Source of the DNA: Methanosarcina horonobensis HB-1 = JCM 15518
GTDB lineage: Archaea > Halobacteriota > Methanosarcinia > Methanosarcinales > Methanosarcinaceae
Direction of reading: 5' to 3'
DNA length: 64,000 bases
Assembly (NCBI RefSeq): GCF_000970285.1
Contig: NZ_CP009516.1
Coordinates: 4,195,036-4,259,035 of the forward strand
Shown: positions 1 through 9,009 of the stretch, in pieces
Layout: each line of letters begins with the position of its first letter
Position numbering within the stretch: position 1 is the stretch's first letter
The notes under the pieces: model-generated
What the model was told of the DNA's origin: nothing
The model's input: the letters and a program-made list of their open reading frames with translations, nothing else
Databases searched by the model: none
Translations under genes and position numbers: made by a program

Positions 1-604
1 GAAGAATTGGCATCATATGGAGCCCGGTAGTAGCTGCTGTATCTTTGAAAGCTTGAAGAACTGAAAAACGTTTTTCGGGAGAAGAAGCAACGGGTTCCAG
101 CAGAGAACTCAGTTTTTCATCCATAGTTGTAACCGTGACCGCAACGTTTACGTGCGTCAGTTCAGCAAGTTCTTCAAGCATGTCGTAATCCCTGAGGATA
201 AGATCGGATTTTGTGGATATGGTGATCGGGCTTTCGTATTCAATCATTACCGACAGGACTTTGCGCATCAAGCCATATTTTTCCTCAGCTGGCTGGTAAC
301 TGTCACATACCCCGCCTATGTTAATTACCTCTTTTTTCCAGGAACGGGCTCCAAGCTGTTTTTCAAGGGCTTCTGCGATATTTGTCTTTACATATATTTT
401 TCGGAAAAAATCAGAGTCTTTTTTCCCTGCACAGGAAATTTTCTCTTCTTTTTCCAGATAGCTGTGGGAATACATTGCATAACAGTAATTGCAGCCGTGT
501 TCACATCCTCTATAAATATTCAGATCCCATTGGAACGGCAGTGCAAGCCTGCTTGTTTCCTTTATTTTATTAAGGGCTTTTTTAGCCTGGATTTCTTCAA
601 ACAT
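1..604 (-). CDS. Radical SAM protein (SPL/Rv2578c-like), 5' part only
   Basis: Reading the minus strand from the ATG at 602-604 gives an open frame that runs off the left edge of the window, so the C-terminus is missing. About residues 30-42 read [11 protein letters not shown], the CxxxCxxC cluster motif with a following Tyr typical of radical SAM enzymes of the spore-photoproduct-lyase-like/Rv2578c group. These carry a 4Fe-4S cluster and cleave S-adenosylmethionine. Further on, [12 protein letters not shown] and the sequence [16 protein letters not shown] fit the TIM-barrel strands of that group (the 'STKS' strand is typical). The substrate is unknown. No neighbour on this strand suggests a pathway. 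Family assignment is good; the specific function is not assigned. Confidence 0.85.
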   Translation of the reverse strand, partial: MFEEIQAKKALNKIKETSRLALPFQWDLNIYRGCEHGCNYCYAMYSHSYLEKEEKISCAGKKDSDFFRKIYVKTNIAEALEKQLGARSWKKEVINIGGVCDSYQPAEEKYGLMRKVLSVMIEYESPITISTKSDLILRDYDMLEELAELTHVNVAVTVTTMDEKLSSLLEPVASSPEKRFSVLQAFKDTAATTGLHMMPIL

Positions 605-639
605 CCTGGGATAAGATAAGGTTGAAAGCTATAAGAAAC

Positions 640-888
640 TTGATGAAAACGGACTTTACGGCACGAAGCCTATTCTGAAAAATTCAGAGTCATGTTGCAG
701 CTTTCAAGGATAGCTTTAACTTCCGAATTGGAGACTCCATCTTCGAATTAAATTTGCATACCACCTACCTTAAGCTCATCACTAACAGATGTTTTCTTAT
801 CAACTGGTATTTTAAAAGGTAGTCCCGCAAGCATTACGAGAATTAGAAAAACAATAAAAACAGCAATTTTCCCGTTAATTTTACTTAT
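640..888 (-). pseudogene. UPF0228 family remnant
   Basis: Minus-strand translation gives ISKINGKIAVFIVFLILV, then a short linker and VSDELKVGGMQI, a stop, and FEDGVSNSEVKAIL in the same frame. This matches my recollection of UPF0228, a Methanosarcina-restricted family with an N-terminal signal/TM segment followed by a 'G(L/M)xIxFEDGV(T/S)ESEVK' block. The expected ATG is ATA at 886-888, a TAA interrupts the conserved block, and the body is lost downstream. It is therefore a decayed gene. Family identity rests on motif recall. Confidence 0.6.
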
Positions 889-1029
889 ATCAACCACCAA
901 CAAAAAGATAAGGAGCTAAACCTCTTCACATGTGTGGATAGCTTCGACACATCAGGTTTCCATACTTCATATCAGATCCGACAGTCAATTGACTATTGGT
1001 ACCAGCAAGTCGATTATCAGAGCTCTGCA

Positions 1030-2028
1030 TTACTTCTTTCTGAGTTTCCAACATCCATACAGGCAGGCTAGACTTCCCAATAATCCGAAGCCTGGAGTAG
1101 AGTTATTTTTGCTCGATTCATTTTCATTTGAGCTATTATCACTGCCAGATTCGGAATTATTCTTTTTTGAATTATTGAGTTCGATAGTGTTTATTTCTTC
1201 AGACGGTGATAAGTTAGTTTTTTCAATTCCTGTATCTTCAGTTGCATTATATGGTGATGATATCACTTTTGTACTGGTGTTTAGTTTGTTACTTAGTTTT
1301 TTCATATTCTCTTCAGTAATTGGCGCACTGATATCAATTCCGATATCATTTATTTCTTGTTCGAATTTTTTAGTAAACTGTTCACTCTTTTGCCAGTCTT
1401 TCAAATTCTCATCTATTTTATCCTTTGATACCTGTTCATACATCGACCAGACCCCAAGTTCGGTTTCAGTCGCAGGTTTGTCTTGCACCTCTTCAAGTGT
1501 GTGCGCATCTACAAATATTCGATGTTCAACTCCAGTAGTCTTATCTTTTACTATGGTCATTGCCCCTACGCTAGGATAGTCATATACAACCATATTTGTT
1601 GATACGATTTTTCCAGTTGGGTATTTTGCTTTGGCGATTTCTATTGACTTCTCTATGGCTTCAGCCACGTTATAGGGTTTAGGATTAATTTCGAGGAGTC
1701 GGAGTGCACTTCCCAGCGTTTTATTAGCACCAATATCGATTCTACTTATCAGAGTACTTTCTTTATATACTGAAAATTCATAATATAATTTTTGACCGTT
1801 TATATCATAAAGCTCCAATGGTTTGGAATCAATATACGTTCCTTCCCATTTTTCATAATCACTTTCAGCTGCTATAAACATCGTCATGCGTGTATTTGCG
1901 TGTTTAAAAGCTTCCTCAGCAGTTACAGAATAATTATCCTCTTTCTGTGCACTTGCTGCCGGTATCAACGCCATACCAACCAGCATTACCAAAAGAATTA
2001 TCCCTATTGTAATTTTATTACATTTCAT
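1030..2028 (-). CDS. Secreted protein with PGF-type C-terminal sorting signal
   Basis: 332 aa. Residues 1-27 form a signal peptide (hydrophobic core ending ALIPAASA). The body (about 30-245) contains a PepSY-like or DUF-type alpha/beta region I cannot name. Residues about 246-312 are a linker rich in Asn, Ser and Glu with many NxS/T sequons (N-glycosylation is expected in archaeal surface proteins). The C-terminus is NSTPGFGLLG, a short hydrophobic stretch with two Cys and a basic tail LRKK, the layout of PGF-CTERM tails removed by archaeosortase A with lipid attachment. It is therefore probably a lipid-anchored S-layer-side protein. The CDS is isolated, with no same-strand operon partner. 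Function is unknown. Confidence 0.75.
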   Translation of the reverse strand: MKCNKITIGIILLVMLVGMALIPAASAQKEDNYSVTAEEAFKHANTRMTMFIAAESDYEKWEGTYIDSKPLELYDINGQKLYYEFSVYKESTLISRIDIGANKTLGSALRLLEINPKPYNVAEAIEKSIEIAKAKYPTGKIVSTNMVVYDYPSVGAMTIVKDKTTGVEHRIFVDAHTLEEVQDKPATETELGVWSMYEQVSKDKIDENLKDWQKSEQFTKKFEQEINDIGIDISAPITEENMKKLSNKLNTSTKVISSPYNATEDTGIEKTNLSPSEEINTIELNNSKKNNSESGSDNSSNENESSKNNSTPGFGLLGSLACLYGCWKLRKK

Positions 2029-2804
2029 ATTTTTCTCCTGTGTATTTTTACCCGGGAGGCAGAATCAGGTGAGCTTAAATAAAAGCAAACCTAACTTAAT
2101 TGGGCCTCTTAGACCATAATTTATGGAGTTCGGGCGGTACCTGGAAAACACTATCGAATTTCATAAATTCCTCTTTGTTTATTCTTTGTAAATTTTGTGT
2201 TCAAGTTTCTAACAATGCGATTTTTATACAAATTTCGAGCCTGTAATTATTCCTTAACCTTCCTTGATCTTTGATTGTTGGATGATTTGGCGAGAAAGAC
2301 TTATATATAGTATATTGCTCCAATTCATATTCAAATTTGAATATATAAAAGAAGATATGCAATTCTGCAATGCTTTATCCTATAAGATTTATATCTCGAC
2401 GTATGAAAAAATACAGTAAGCATCATTGTTTAAAATTACACTTAAAATATACTTAACGGCTTAATACTACTATTTTTCAGTTCAAGTCCGTAAGTTCGAT
2501 CCCAATTATGGAATTAAACTTAATTTCCAGACAGATTCTTACATTCAATAAGATAGCGGTAAAAATATGCTGCAACTTTAAGAGATTTATATTCAGTCTA
2601 GAGAACATGTCTTTGACTCAAAACATATATTCTATTTAACATGTATTCGATCCAAAAAGCAGGTTCGATTCAAAAAAACACTTAGTTTCTTACAACTTGA
2701 TAAATACCTATTTTCTAGTATTTTAGGGGAAAAAATTTGTTATTTAAGATAATAAATAAGTTAAGAATTTACATATTCTTTTTAAATGTGAGGAGGGTGA
2801 ACAT
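2029..2804. other. Intergenic region, 776 bp, AT-rich
   Basis: Divergent control region between the secreted-protein gene and the radical SAM cluster. TATA-like stretches occur around 2305-2345 (TATATATAG and AATATATAAA). I see no ORF, tRNA or strong palindrome. A short stretch near 2480-2510 (GTTCAAGTCC and GTTCGATCCC) resembles T-arm sequence but has no surrounding cloverleaf. Confidence 0.5.
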
Positions 2805-3929
2805 ATTAATTCGGACATAAATGCCCTGTTTTCACCGCCTCCAACACTTAGTGGATATATGTACGGAGCACAGGAAGCACAGGAAGCCCGAAACTCAAAC
2901 AGGCTTTTAGCCATAAGACTCGAGACAAACACATCATGTAACCTTCACTGCCGTTACTGTTATGCACAGAGCGGAGAGGATTCCGTAAAAATAGCTGACT
3001 TCAATGCCCTCAAACGCATAATATCCGAAGCAAAAGAACTGGGTATCAAATCTGTGGTTGTGATAGGGGGAGGAGAGCCTACCCTCTACCCGAACTTTAG
3101 AGAATTGATTGCCTACATTGATTCTCTCGGGATTGTCCCGATGATTTTTTCAAACACTGTTTTGATGACAGAAGAACTTGCAGAATTCCTGTACGGACAT
3201 AACGCTTCCGTTATGGGAAAACTTGACTCTCTCAAGCCTGAGGTCCAGGACTATCTGGCAGGAAGGGAAGGGGCCTTTGAGGATATTAAAACCGGGCTAG
3301 AAAATCTGATAAAAGCCGGCTTTTCAAACCCTGCAGAGCCTGGAAAACTCCGCCTTGGGATTTCTTTTGTGAGCAATAAAATGAACCTGGAAGAAATTGA
3401 AGAGATCTGGCACTTCTGCAGGCAAAACAATATCTTTCCCAATATGGAAATTCTCACTCCGACAGGCAGGGCAAATGACGAACTTGAAGATAAATTGCTC
3501 ACAGCTGATGAAATAAAAAAGTACAAATTAAGACTGCTGGATATAGACCGAAAATACTACGGGTACGACTGGCTTCCTTACACCCCGATTACTGCAAGCG
3601 GCTGTCTTCAGCATCTTTACAGCCTGTACATCAATATAGAAGGAAACGTCCGGCCCTGTGCGCCTACAAAACTGGATGAACATCCTGCACTCAGGATTAA
3701 CGGGGGATACCCCTATAATGTAAACAGAATGAGCCTTAAGGAGATTTACAACTCCGAACTTTTCACATACGTCAGGAATATCGACAGAGTACTGGAAGGC
3801 AGGTGCGGGAACTGTGAGAATATAGGGGAATGTATAGGCTGCCGCGGATATGCTTACAGTGTAGGCATAAACAATGGGATTGACCCACTCAAAGCCCTGA
3901 GGATGGAGTGCCAGCAGTGCTTCAAATAA
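2805..3929 (+). CDS. Radical SAM/SPASM-like enzyme (start codon probably ATT)
   Basis: The radical SAM motif is CNLHCRYC (CxxxCxxC), followed by VVVIGGGEPTLYPNF, the GGEP SAM-binding strand. The C-terminal third has a cysteine-rich block (CLQHLY, RPCAP, RCGNC, GECIGC, ECQQC) like SPASM/twitch auxiliary-cluster domains. It probably does radical chemistry on a peptide or small molecule with extra Fe-S clusters. The first ATG is at 2859, but no Shine-Dalgarno precedes it. The frame is open upstream, and a strong SD (GAGGAGGGTGA, 2790-2800) sits before an in-frame ATT at 2805, adding 18 residues. It is the first gene of a co-oriented trio with the EgtD-like and amidinotransferase genes. Confidence 0.85.
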   Translation: MNSDINALFSPPPTLSGYMYGAQEAQEARNSNRLLAIRLETNTSCNLHCRYCYAQSGEDSVKIADFNALKRIISEAKELGIKSVVVIGGGEPTLYPNFRELIAYIDSLGIVPMIFSNTVLMTEELAEFLYGHNASVMGKLDSLKPEVQDYLAGREGAFEDIKTGLENLIKAGFSNPAEPGKLRLGISFVSNKMNLEEIEEIWHFCRQNNIFPNMEILTPTGRANDELEDKLLTADEIKKYKLRLLDIDRKYYGYDWLPYTPITASGCLQHLYSLYINIEGNVRPCAPTKLDEHPALRINGGYPYNVNRMSLKEIYNSELFTYVRNIDRVLEGRCGNCENIGECIGCRGYAYSVGINNGIDPLKALRMECQQCFK

Positions 3930-4212
3930 GACAGAAGACAGGGTAACCGAGTTAAAAACAAAAATGACAATTGGAAAAAATATCGGAAAAAGCAGAAAAA
4001 CAGACAGAAAGTGAAAGTCGAATTTAAGAGAAATCATAATTTATAAGATCTTAAAGTGATAAAATAATACAGGATAATGCATCACAATAATAAAAAGGAT
4101 AAATTAAGTTACAAAAGCAGAACTTGTAGAGCAAAACGGGACTGAAACCAAAAAATGTTCATTCAACTCTGCGGGTAAGGAGGCTTTTGTGTAGAACTCA
4201 GAAGGTGGGAAG

Positions 4213-5244
4213 TTGGAGAGTACAGGAAAGGTAAAACGGGGGCAGGCTTCGGAGAACGAAGAAAAAATTATAGCTTCCACAGAGAACAGTATGGAAGAAA
4301 AGATGTGTGAAAGCCTGAAAAGCCATAAATTGCCTGATTATCTCCTGTACACGGGAGTAGGAGGAGCAAAAAACTGGCTGAAACTGGATGGGTCCGGGAC
4401 ATTTCCTGTAGCCAGAAGACTTAAAGACTTTCTTGAAGAAAATATTGCCTCAGTCGTCAGATTCATCCCTGCTGGTATGAGCCTTGTAAGCGTTGGAGTA
4501 GGGAGCGGGGAGAAAGAGCGAATTCTTCTAGAAGAACTGATAAAGAAAAACCTTGCTGAGAGACCTGCTTCCGAAAAGGTGCCTATAATCTATTATCCTG
4601 TTGATATAAACAGTCAGCTTGTAGATCTTGCCCTTGAAAAAGCAAGGGACCTGCCTGTGGAAAAGAAAGGCATAGTTGGCTTTATCGAAGATATGCCACT
4701 CCTTAAAGAACACTGGCGCCTTCCTGTCCTGTTCTCTATTCTGGGAAATACCTTTTGTAATTATGAGCCTGAGTTCATACTCAAGCTCGTCTACGAAAAC
4801 CTTGAACAGGGAGACCTTTTTTTCTTTGATGCCAGTCTTCTCCCTGAACCCGGACCAGGAGAGGATGCACAATCAGTAAGAAAGTCTGTACTTGGTACGT
4901 ATGCATCAAGAGAGAATGCCCTTTTCAACATGTATCCTCTGCTTCAGTACGGAATGGCTCCAGAAGATTTCGATTTTGAATTATTGCTCTCACATGTGGA
5001 CTCAAGGATAGGAGCCCTGTGCAGGACACGAAAGAGCCTGAATATCCTGAAGGATACCGAGATCACAATAGGCTCCGAAACCGTAAGTTTCAGGGAAGGA
5101 GATGTCATTCGCATGGGTTTTACTTATAAATACACATACGATCAGATAACTGCTCTTCTGGATATTAATAGATTTGATATTCTGAGAGCTTTTCTGAGCA
5201 AAGATGGGGAGAATGCAATATTCCTTGCAAAAAAACGTACCTGA
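4213..5244 (+). CDS. EgtD-like SAM-dependent methyltransferase
   Basis: 343 aa, starting at TTG with SD GGTGG at 4204-4208. The Methyltransf_33/EgtD pattern is clear: LPDYLLYTG, a variable region, the SAM-binding loop VGVGSGEKERILLEEL (about 97-112), the acidic strand end YYPVDINSQLVDLA (about 128-141), and SILGNTFCNYEP followed by LEQGDLFFFDASLL. These correspond to the 'GSTxGNF' and 'GDxLLxxxDL' motifs of histidine N-alpha-methyltransferase EgtD. Known family members trimethylate histidine to hercynine. The substrate here is unproven, since no EgtB or EgtC partner is present. It lies 284 bp after the radical SAM gene and 89 bp before the amidinotransferase gene, all on the same strand. Confidence 0.8.
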   Translation: MESTGKVKRGQASENEEKIIASTENSMEEKMCESLKSHKLPDYLLYTGVGGAKNWLKLDGSGTFPVARRLKDFLEENIASVVRFIPAGMSLVSVGVGSGEKERILLEELIKKNLAERPASEKVPIIYYPVDINSQLVDLALEKARDLPVEKKGIVGFIEDMPLLKEHWRLPVLFSILGNTFCNYEPEFILKLVYENLEQGDLFFFDASLLPEPGPGEDAQSVRKSVLGTYASRENALFNMYPLLQYGMAPEDFDFELLLSHVDSRIGALCRTRKSLNILKDTEITIGSETVSFREGDVIRMGFTYKYTYDQITALLDINRFDILRAFLSKDGENAIFLAKKRT

Positions 5245-5332
5245 AAAAACTGCAGATAAGGTAAGGGGTTTTTCAAGAGAGAACCGGAAATTTTTCAAGA
5301 AAAAAAGGAATTTTCGGATAGGGAGGCTTTAA

Positions 5333-6319
5333 ATGGGGGATTCGAGCATGGGCTGCCAGATCGAAAATCTGAATGAAGTGAAAAAAACAGGATCAAGTAT
5401 CGCTTATGGCTGTGACGAACTGGGGAAGCTTAAAAGCGTACTTATGCACACTCCGGGAGACGAACTCCTTCTGGTCAATGAGTCAAATTATGAGCACTGG
5501 CTCTACGATAAAGTTCCTGAGATTTCAGGATACATAAAAGAGCACATGAGGTATCAGGAACTGCTGGAATCAAACGGGGTAAGAGTCTATGAGCTTGCAG
5601 ATCATGTGGAAGAAAATAAAGACCTTATAACAAGGCTGCCAAATCTGACCTTCCTGCACGACACTGCTGTTATTTCAAAAAAAGGAGCAATGCTTTCAAA
5701 AATGCGCCCGCCTGCAAGGGAAAATGAAGAGGTTGTCGTAAAGGAAGCCCTGAACAAGCTGGGAATTCCAATACTCAATGAATTCAATGGAAGCGAAGGA
5801 TTTTTCGAAGGCTGTCTCCTTCTCTCAAAAGATACCGTTTTTGTTGCAGATACGGAACGGCATACCTATCCTTTTATCCTGGAATTTATTTCAAATATCC
5901 TGAGCGAATTTGATGAAATTATTTACGCCCGCATTCCAAAAACCAGACGCTATATGCATCCCGATACCATATTCAACAGGATAAGAGAGGACCTTGCTCT
6001 TGCTTATCTTCCTGCTTTTGAAGAATCCCGTCTGTATACGGAAGGCTCCAGAGAAAGAATCGATTTTGAAGGGTTCATGCGGGAAAAAGGAGTGGAGATC
6101 ATTCCTGTCTCGGACTCGGAGCAAAGCCGCCTGGCCTGTTCTTTTGTCCCCCTGGATAGTGGAACTATCTTTCATTATGATATTGCACTTAATACGGAAA
6201 CAAAAAGAAGGCTTGCACAGGAAGGTGTTGAGATTATTCCTTTCCACCCTGAAGCCCTGCTTGCAGGAGGGGGAAGCCTGCGTTGCCATACATTGAGGCT
6301 CTGCAGAAGGAAACACTGA
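5333..6319 (+). CDS. Amidinotransferase/arginine-deiminase-fold enzyme
   Basis: 328 aa. ATG with SD GGGAGG ending about 7 bases upstream. The pentein fold is recognisable: SVLMHTPGDELLLV near the N-terminus, TFLHDTAVI (about 107-115), EGFFEGCLLLSKDTVFVA (about 160-177), HPDTIFNRI (about 212-220) and AGGGSLRCHTL near the C-terminus. The C-terminal Cys and the His of HPDT match the catalytic Cys/His pair of arginine deiminases, dimethylargininases and amidinotransferases, and the Glu of EG is kept. The usual RDP is HDT and the EGGD Asp is lost, which suggests a guanidine-type substrate other than plain arginine. It is co-oriented with the methyltransferase and radical SAM genes. Confidence 0.8.
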   Translation: MGDSSMGCQIENLNEVKKTGSSIAYGCDELGKLKSVLMHTPGDELLLVNESNYEHWLYDKVPEISGYIKEHMRYQELLESNGVRVYELADHVEENKDLITRLPNLTFLHDTAVISKKGAMLSKMRPPARENEEVVVKEALNKLGIPILNEFNGSEGFFEGCLLLSKDTVFVADTERHTYPFILEFISNILSEFDEIIYARIPKTRRYMHPDTIFNRIREDLALAYLPAFEESRLYTEGSRERIDFEGFMREKGVEIIPVSDSEQSRLACSFVPLDSGTIFHYDIALNTETKRRLAQEGVEIIPFHPEALLAGGGSLRCHTLRLCRRKH

Positions 6320-6404
6320 GCTTTTGAGGCTAGAGGAAAGAATCGAGAATAATCGAGCAGGAACAGAGCACAAGTGAAACATGAAAAAGGAAAAGTGCAA
6401 ACAA

Positions 6405-6831
6405 ACTCGCTTTCTGGGTTTTTTCTTTTCACCTGATAAAAGTATTCAAGAATACATGACGAAAGCATTGTGAGAAAAACATACAGAGAATTTGGATAAG
6501 GTAAAGTAAACATAAAAATTCCTGTTAACGCTGAGAGCAATAGAAACACTGCAAGAGCAAAATCGGGTGAAATCCTTCCCGAAGGAAGCGGGCGGTCTTT
6601 GAAAGGTCTCCAGTAGCCTGTAAGGGAACCCTCAACATCAAGCCTATCTCTTTTCCGGTCAACGTAATCGTTAAGTACAAGTCCGCCTTCGAACCCGAAA
6701 AGTCCGATCAAAACTGCCTTGAATGTTATTTCCTTAGAAAATTCGCCGTAGTTAGCAAAAGCAAGGGCAAGCCCTGAGTAAAAAAGCAAAATCCAGACAA
6801 GAAAAAAATGGGCTCTGGTCATGTCTATCAA
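6405..6831 (-). pseudogene. Truncated UbiA prenyltransferase copy
   Basis: The minus-strand translation MIDMTRAHFFLVWILLFYSG aligns over about 140 residues with the intact UbiA at 7043-7936. It keeps the first Asp-rich motif NDYVDRKRDRLDVE and the block LPYPNSLYVF, then similarity ends after FYQVKRKN, just short of the amidinotransferase stop. The second Asp-rich motif and the last half of the protein are missing, so it cannot be a working prenyltransferase. It is a tandem duplicate truncated at its 3' end. The open frame continues as unrelated sequence to 6175, antisense to the amidinotransferase gene. Confidence 0.8.
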
Positions 6832-7042
6832 AGTCTTAACAGTCTCTTTTACCCCTTCAGTCTTCGTTCCCTCAAAAGGAAAAGAAAAAGAGCGGGAGAG
6901 AAATACAGCTCAAAGAACAGCCTGGGCTAAAAAAGCTGCCAGTTTAAAACAGCTCATCCTTAAAAAAGCCGCGCCTTGCAGCTCTGTTTCAGATGTTCCA
7001 ATTCTGCCTTTCAGGTTCAATAAATCAGGCTCAATTACAGGC

Positions 7043-7936
7043 TCAATAAATGAAGTCAAGAATAATCGAGACCGCATAGATTACCAGAGTTCCGTGGTAA
7101 ATGGGCAGTATCTTCAAACCTGCATCATGACTTTGCTTTTTCCAGAGATAAACGTTTGAACCTGCAAGAAGTACAAAACCTGCGAAAAAGCCGTAGGGGG
7201 CAATAGTTCCAAGCTCCCTGAGGAAGAAAATAGCTGTAAAGAAATGAAGGAGAGTAAAACCTGTGATCCAGTAAATAGCCCCTTTTGCGCCGTAAAGGAC
7301 AGCTATCGATTTCATTCCTCTTGCCCGGTCATTTTCCAGGTCAATAAAGTCATTCAAGCCCAGGTGCGCCATCGTCCAGGGATAGAAGAAAAACATGTAG
7401 AGCAGCATTGTCATGTCAGGCTGCCCGTAGCAGAGGTAACCTGCTGCAGGAAAAAGAGTGAAATCCGTTCTTCCAAGAAGCTGGGCGATAGGGAACTTCT
7501 GGTCTCTTTTCTTTACCTGATAAAAAGCCTCAATGCCGTAAGAGTACAGCATTATTGCAAAAACGTAAAGAGAATTTGGATAGGGAAGTGTAAATATCAG
7601 GGCAGAAGTAACTCCTGCTAACAGGATAAACAGCCAGAAAGCCTTTTTTGAAGAAATTTTTCCCGAAGGAATGGGTCTCTCTTTAAAAGGTCTCCAGTAC
7701 TTTGTAAGGGTGTTTTCTACATCAAGCCTGTCTCTGTTTCTGTCCACATAGTCATTGAGCACGAAACCGGCTTCGAATCCCAGCAGGCCTATCAGCGCAG
7801 CTTTAATGATTAATGTCCAGGAAAAACCGCCGTAATTTGCAAAAGCAAGAACAAGCCCTGAGCAAAAAATAAGGGGCCAGGCAGGAAGAAAGTGAGCGCG
7901 AGTTAGGTCGATATAGGCTTTCAGGGTTTCTTTCAT
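7043..7936 (-). CDS. UbiA family prenyltransferase
   Basis: 297 aa, about eight or nine hydrophobic segments. Both Asp-rich motifs of UbiA enzymes are present: NDYVDRNRD (about residues 66-74) and NDFIDLENDRARG (about 195-207). These enzymes transfer a polyprenyl group from its diphosphate to an aromatic or other acceptor at the membrane, using Mg2+. It lies convergent to the radical SAM/EgtD-like/amidinotransferase trio, behind a truncated copy of itself. Candidate acceptors in a methanogen include lipid precursors and methanophenazine-type aromatics, but the sequence does not decide. Fold assignment is firm; substrate unknown. Confidence 0.88.
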   Translation of the reverse strand: MKETLKAYIDLTRAHFLPAWPLIFCSGLVLAFANYGGFSWTLIIKAALIGLLGFEAGFVLNDYVDRNRDRLDVENTLTKYWRPFKERPIPSGKISSKKAFWLFILLAGVTSALIFTLPYPNSLYVFAIMLYSYGIEAFYQVKKRDQKFPIAQLLGRTDFTLFPAAGYLCYGQPDMTMLLYMFFFYPWTMAHLGLNDFIDLENDRARGMKSIAVLYGAKGAIYWITGFTLLHFFTAIFFLRELGTIAPYGFFAGFVLLAGSNVYLWKKQSHDAGLKILPIYHGTLVIYAVSIILDFIY

Positions 7937-8399
7937 TTTTTAGCCTCGGGAAAATAAGTGTAAAAGGGCACCATAAAACATAAACATTTTTGCGTTATTG
8001 AACATAATTTTTTATACCAAAATAAAAGAATGAACATAAAATTTTGGATATTGATTTAACTTTTAAATTTTATAACGTTTTATGATCTCATCCTAAAACT
8101 CAAAATCGTGTTGCCCCATATCGAATATTGAATAGTCAATCAAGTTTCTGATCGTGAAAAGAGTTCTGAACTCTTATAAATGTAAATCAAATTTACGATA
8201 GTTCACGTAGATTCAATATATTTACTCCAGAGCTCTAATAAAATTTAATTTTCTACTTTTCCGGGTAGTTTCTATCCTCACCGCAGGCTACAGGGTGTTA
8301 GACTAAAAGAAAGCAACAACTATTGACAGCATTTTAAGAAAATTATATATACTTTCAATTTAATTTATCTCTAGTAAAATACTTTGAGAGATGACCCTT
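7937..8399. other. Divergent promoter region UbiA / MC1
   Basis: 463 bp, AT-rich, no ORF found. A TATA-like sequence ATTATATATACTTT at 8341-8354 would place transcription of the MC1 gene near 8372, giving a short leader before the ATG at 8400. Confidence 0.45.
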
Positions 8400-8684
8400 A
8401 TGTCTGACACACGAAATTTTGTTTTACGAGATGTAGATGGTAACGAGCATGGAGTTTTCACTGGAAAACAGCCTCGACAAGCTGCTCTAAAAGCTGCGAA
8501 CCGGGGCAAAGGAACCAAGTCAAAACCGGACACTATCCGATTGAGGGAACGCGGGACAAAGAAAGTGCATGTTTTCAAGGCATGGAAGCAACTTGTCGCA
8601 GCTCCAAAAAACAAGCCTGAATGGATGCCGGAGAAAATTAGCAAACCCTTTGTCAAGAAAGAAAAAATAGAAACAATCGAATAA
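8400..8684 (+). CDS. Chromosomal protein MC1
   Basis: 94 aa from ATG 8400 (MSDTRNFVLRDVDG); an in-frame ATG at 8391 would add MTL. The sequence follows the known Methanosarcina MC1 proteins nearly end to end: HGVFTGKQPRQAALKAANRG, TIRLRERGTKKVHVFKAWK, PEWMPEKISKPFVKKE. MC1 is a small basic monomer that binds and sharply bends DNA and is a main chromosome-compacting protein in Methanosarcina, acting in place of or beside histones. The length matches the family (about 93 aa). It is monocistronic, with its own TATA-like promoter. Confidence is very high. Confidence 0.97.
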   Translation: MSDTRNFVLRDVDGNEHGVFTGKQPRQAALKAANRGKGTKSKPDTIRLRERGTKKVHVFKAWKQLVAAPKNKPEWMPEKISKPFVKKEKIETIE

Positions 8685-8802
8685 AACGTATTTTTCCATA
8701 AGTACCTCGAAATTCTAGGTTCTTTCATTTGTTTCGATGTCAAAAAGAATTAGCTTGAATATCTTTAACTTTTAGGACCTACGCGTTTGAGATAAAAAAT
8801 CA

Positions 8803-8862
8803 AATTGCGGGCGGCCACCTCACCCTAAAGGTGGAGTATGCTTCGGGCCGCCCGCCCGGTTA
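8803..8862. repeat. GC-rich nested hairpin
   Basis: The outer arms GGGCGGCC and GGCCGCCC enclose an inner stem CCACCT/AGGTGG around a TCACCCTAA-type loop. In an AT-rich intergenic region such a GC-rich island suggests a structured RNA or the subterminal hairpin of an IS200/IS605-type element; no transposase is nearby. Confidence 0.5.
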
Positions 8863-9009
8863 TTCTGGTACTTAGAAATCGTCAACTTCCTCCCTTTGCC
8901 CTGATTTCTTTGATTTATATGATTAGGCTCTTTTTTCGGTTTTTTCTGTGACTCCTTATTTACAAAGGAATGGTGATTTTAAATTGAATCGAAAACAAAA
9001 AGCCAGCGA

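Noticed and set aside
2478-2515. tRNA-like T-arm sequences (GTTCAAGTCC, GTTCGATCCC)
   Set aside because: No acceptor, D or anticodon arm can be folded around them.
7043-7936. Assigning the UbiA gene to methanophenazine biosynthesis
   Set aside because: The family fits, but nothing in the sequence identifies the acceptor and the neighbours (EgtD-like, pentein) do not point there.
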